From NCBI GenBank assembly GCA_018648805.1, contig JABGQM010000012.1:1-64000 (forward strand): a DNA stretch of 64,000 bases, given 5' to 3'. Position numbers and translations under genes: made by a program. How positions within the stretch are numbered: the stretch's first letter is position 1; each line of letters opens with the position of its first letter. Below, piece by piece: positions 61,446-64,000 of this stretch. The notes under the pieces were generated by a model. It was not told where the DNA came from, made no database searches, and worked only from the letters and a program-made list of their open reading frames with translations. This DNA is from Verrucomicrobiota bacterium (GTDB taxonomy: Bacteria; Verrucomicrobiota; Kiritimatiellia; UBA8416; JABMPJ01).

Positions 61446-62582
61446 ATGAAGCGTGTTTTGATAGCGGAGGTGTCGGCGGCGGCGGTGCGGCACAATATCC
61501 GGGCGCTGCGCGAGCTTCTGGGGCCTGGCGTCAAGTTCTGTGCGGTGGTGAAGAACAACGCCTATGGTCACGGGATCGATCTCTTGTGGCGGGTTATCGC
61601 GGAGGAGTCGGACTGGCTGAGCGTGGCCTCGGCCGATGAGGCGATGCGTCTGCGCGAGCTGGGATACGAGGGGCCGCTTCTGATGCTTTTCTGCGCGCGC
61701 TCGTGCGGGGTGGATGGGGAGGCGATTGATCGACTCGCTGAACTGCTGCGCAGTGACGTAACGCTGACGGTGACCGATCCGGCCGATGTTGAACTGATCA
61801 AGTTGGCCGCCATCGCCTCATCGCGGGTGGCGGCGGTTCATGTCGAGATGGATACAGGTATGACGCGCAGCGGGATTGCAGCGGACCATGTTCGACCGCT
61901 ACTCGACCTGATCGGCGAGACCTCCGAGCTGCGCCTGGATGGTGTCTTTACCCATTTTGCTTCAGCCGATGAAGTGGATGCGGCACCGACGGTAGAGCAG
62001 TTGGATATATTTACTAATGCTGTAACTCGTTCTGGGTTAAGCAGTAAGGTTATTCATCACTGTGACAACTCGGCGGCATCGGTGTCGCTTCCGGCGGGGC
62101 GGATGGATATGGTGCGTGTGGGTCTGATGGTGTACGGCTACCGGCCGGCACCGCATCTGGCGCCCGGGCTTGACCTGAAACCGGCGTTGCGGGTGGTCTC
62201 ACAACTGATGCAGATTCACGAGGTGGAGTGTGGCACACGGGTGGGCTACGGGTTGACCCACCGCTGTGAGCGGGCCAGCCGGATCGGCCTGGTGGCCGGC
62301 GGCTACGGTGATGGCTATCTGCGTGCGCTCTCGAATCGCGGGATGGTGCGTGTGGGTGATGTGGCGGCCCCGGTGGTGGGACGGGTATCGATGGACCAGA
62401 TTACGGTCGATCTGACCGATCTCCCCGGCGCGATGGTGGGTGACAGCGTGGAGTTGGTGTCGAACGATCCCACCGCACCCAATAGCGCCGAGAAGCTGGC
62501 CGCAGCAGCAGGAACGATTTCGTACGAAATTCTGACGCGCATGGATTCCCATCGTATGCAGCGGGTGCTTATTGATGCCTGA
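61446..62582 (+). CDS. alr: Alanine racemase
   Basis: Alr makes D-alanine for peptidoglycan with PLP. The PLP-Lys motif appears as VVKNNAYGHG with Lys36, and EMDTGMTRSG, FTHFASADE, RVGLMVYGYRP, RVGYGLTH with the catalytic Tyr, and VGRVSMDQITVD are present. Length (378) is normal. The common VVKANAYGHG is modified by one residue. The upstream gap is filled by the repeats listed above, and the closest ribosome binding site is poor. The next gene starts 14 bases after the stop. Confidence 0.95.
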   Translation: MKRVLIAEVSAAAVRHNIRALRELLGPGVKFCAVVKNNAYGHGIDLLWRVIAEESDWLSVASADEAMRLRELGYEGPLLMLFCARSCGVDGEAIDRLAELLRSDVTLTVTDPADVELIKLAAIASSRVAAVHVEMDTGMTRSGIAADHVRPLLDLIGETSELRLDGVFTHFASADEVDAAPTVEQLDIFTNAVTRSGLSSKVIHHCDNSAASVSLPAGRMDMVRVGLMVYGYRPAPHLAPGLDLKPALRVVSQLMQIHEVECGTRVGYGLTHRCERASRIGLVAGGYGDGYLRALSNRGMVRVGDVAAPVVGRVSMDQITVDLTDLPGAMVGDSVELVSNDPTAPNSAEKLAAAAGTISYEILTRMDSHRMQRVLIDA

Positions 62583-62595
62583 AGGAGGTCATCGG

Positions 62596-63903
62596 GTGGC
62601 AAAATCGCATTGCCTGGTTGTTATGGCCCGCTATCCCCGCCGGGGCAGGAGCAAGACGCGCCTGATTCCGGCCCTGGGACGGCGCGGGGCGGCCGAGCTG
62701 CACCGGCGCATGGCAGGCCATACACTACTGACGGCCCGCCAGGCGGCCTGTGAGCAGGAGATTGATCTCTGCGTCTATGGCACCGGGGCACGGCCGGGCC
62801 GTTTTCGCCGCTGGCTGGGACAGGGACCGCGCTACCGCCGCCAGATCGGTCAGGACTTGGGTCAGCGTATGGCACGGGCCTTCGCCGCACAGTGTGTCCG
62901 GCATGACCGTGTCGTGATCATCGGCACCGACTGCCCCAACCTGACGCCGGCCATCATCGGCGAAGCCTTTGCGCTGCTGGACAACCACGAGTTGGTGGTG
63001 GGGCCCGCGGCGGATGGCGGCTACTACCTGATTGGCTTGAAGCACCCGGTACCCGAGCTGTTTGAGCGTATCACGTGGGGCGGCAAAGAGGTGCTTCAGC
63101 AGACCTTGACGCGCGCACAGAAACTCGATCTTGGTTTTGCCCGTCTGCCGGTCCTGCACGACGTGGATCGTCCTGAAGACCTGCCTGTGTGGGAAGCCGC
63201 CGGTGGAACCGCGGAACATCACAGCAGCGGCTTCCGCCTATCGGTTATCATTCCAGCCCTCAATGAAGCCGACTCTATCGGAGCGGTACTCGACCGGGTC
63301 CGCGCCGACGCGCACGAGACCATCGTGGTGGATGGCGGCAGTGAAGACGAGACACGGACGATTGCGTATGGCAAGGGCGCACGTGTGCTGTCGGCCCCGC
63401 GCAACCGCGCCTGCCAGATGAACGTGGGTGCGCAGGCGGCGACCGGCAATGTGCTTCTTTTTCTGCATGCCGACACGATGCTGCCATCGCACTACGCAGT
63501 CGATGTGCAGCGCACGCTGCTGCGCCGCACGGCGGCAGGGGCATTCCGTTTCCGCCTCGACGGGCAGAGGCGCGCCTGGCGCGTGGTGGAGTGGGGCACC
63601 CGCTGGCGGGCACGACTCTCTGACCTCCCATACGGCGACCAGGCCCTGTTCATGCGCAGCGACCGTTTTCGCGCGATGGGAGGCTTCGCGATCATACCGC
63701 TCATGGAGAATTTTGAACTGGTCTGCCGCCTGCGCCGGCAGGGCCGGATCCGACTCACGCCGCGTGCGGCCGTGACCTCCGCCCGGCGCTGGAGCCGACG
63801 TGGCGCCCTGCGAACCACCGGGATCAATCAACTCATCATTTGGGGTTACCGGCTGGGGGTAGCGCCCCGCCATCTGGCAGCCTTCTACGACAAGCCCCGA
63901 TGA
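62596..63903 (+). CDS. Fusion of DUF2064 (TIGR04282-like) and GT2 (TIGR04283-like) glycosyltransferase domains
   Basis: Residues 1-200 match the TIGR04282/DUF2064 transferase (VMARYPRRGRSKTRL, GTDCPNLTP, GPAADGGYYLIGL and DVDRPEDL). Residues 215-435 are a GT2 glycosyltransferase (LSVIIPALNEADSI, IVVDGGSEDET, LFLHADTMLP and LPYGDQALFMRSDRF). The two domains are usually encoded by separate neighbouring genes, so the fusion supports a shared pathway. The GTG at 62596 has GAAGGAGGT 6 bases upstream, far better than upstream TTG/ATG codons. The following gene overlaps its stop codon (ATGA). Confidence 0.9.
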   Translation: MAKSHCLVVMARYPRRGRSKTRLIPALGRRGAAELHRRMAGHTLLTARQAACEQEIDLCVYGTGARPGRFRRWLGQGPRYRRQIGQDLGQRMARAFAAQCVRHDRVVIIGTDCPNLTPAIIGEAFALLDNHELVVGPAADGGYYLIGLKHPVPELFERITWGGKEVLQQTLTRAQKLDLGFARLPVLHDVDRPEDLPVWEAAGGTAEHHSSGFRLSVIIPALNEADSIGAVLDRVRADAHETIVVDGGSEDETRTIAYGKGARVLSAPRNRACQMNVGAQAATGNVLLFLHADTMLPSHYAVDVQRTLLRRTAAGAFRFRLDGQRRAWRVVEWGTRWRARLSDLPYGDQALFMRSDRFRAMGGFAIIPLMENFELVCRLRRQGRIRLTPRAAVTSARRWSRRGALRTTGINQLIIWGYRLGVAPRHLAAFYDKPR

Positions 63904-64000
63904 AGACGCCGCTCGTATATATTGATTTCGATGACGTGCTCTGTCAGACCGCACACACGTTTATTGACGTGGTCGAACGTGAGTTCGGCCGCCGCTACGC
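63900..64000 (+). CDS. HAD-like phosphatase, 5' part (truncated by window end)
   Basis: Only the first 33 residues are inside the window. They read MKTPLVYIDFDDVLCQTAHT, then FIDVVEREFGRRY, with a DFDDVL motif that matches motif I (DxDxV/T) of the haloacid dehalogenase superfamily. The start codon overlaps the glycosyltransferase stop in an ATGA arrangement, so the genes are translationally coupled. Confidence 0.75.
   Translation, partial: MKTPLVYIDFDDVLCQTAHTFIDVVEREFGRRY

Overview
The window is 64 kb of GC-rich bacterial chromosome that is densely coded, with roughly fifty intact genes, one tRNA and many short palindromic repeats. I infer a member of the PVC superphylum, most likely in or near Kiritimatiellota/Verrucomicrobiota. 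The reasons are the MoxR - DUF58 - BatA/VWA - DUF4175-like - squalene-cyclase-like cluster, the many secreted HEAT/TPR proteins, a pseudopilin-like Cys tail (residues CINNLRQ) on a secreted protein, and abundant families of heptamer/octamer-based inverted repeats. No rRNA or other strong taxonomic marker is present, so this placement is an inference.

Layout. 0-3 kb: a tail-specific (S41) protease that lacks its PDZ domain, then a TPR/HEAT protein. 3.2-15 kb: one co-directional operon of MoxR ATPase, DUF58 protein, BatA-like protein (frameshifted), large VWA membrane protein, DUF4175-like coiled-coil membrane protein, alpha/alpha-barrel (squalene-cyclase-like) protein and a secreted laminin-G/DUF1080-like protein. 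15-19 kb: secreted HEAT-repeat proteins and small hypotheticals. 19.3-21.5 kb: a zinc-ribbon/Hanks-type Ser/Thr kinase. 21.5-29 kb, mostly minus strand: msrB, a Cys-rich protein, a GNAT acetyltransferase, a glutaredoxin-like protein, rsmI, hflX, and an STAS plus SpoIIE-type phosphatase pair. 29-34.5 kb: nucleotidyltransferase, HU-like protein with terminator, DUF362 protein, MscS-cNMP channel and an omptin-family outer-membrane protease. 34.5-40.6 kb: a 1676-residue subtilase, apt, and a response regulator. 40.6-49 kb: tRNA-Asn, Fic protein, fructokinase-type kinase, MORN lipoprotein, lon, pdxB and HEAT protein. 49-57 kb: a 129-nt multi-hairpin element, a coiled-coil secreted protein, a methyltransferase, and an ebo-type cluster (eboB, C, F, D, E, with no eboA seen). 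57-61.4 kb: mnmE - GxxExxY nuclease - mnmG, heavily invaded by repeats. 61.4-64 kb: alr, a fused glycosyltransferase, and the start of a HAD-like gene.

The most notable region is mnmE-mnmG. A GxxExxY PD-(D/E)XK-type protein sits there inside 33-bp inverted repeats built from an iterated ACACGGAA motif. The downstream mnmG carries an in-frame insert of about 80 residues that contains two perfect 18-bp palindromes matching the ParB-binding site parS, plus a copy of another dispersed palindromic repeat. The mnmG 3' end is itself contributed by a second inverted-repeat element. The same style of repeat recurs at gene ends across the window and in several cases supplies the stop codon. Together this suggests a family of palindromic elements, one of which carries a nuclease gene, and a probable chromosome-segregation site embedded in a tRNA-modification gene.
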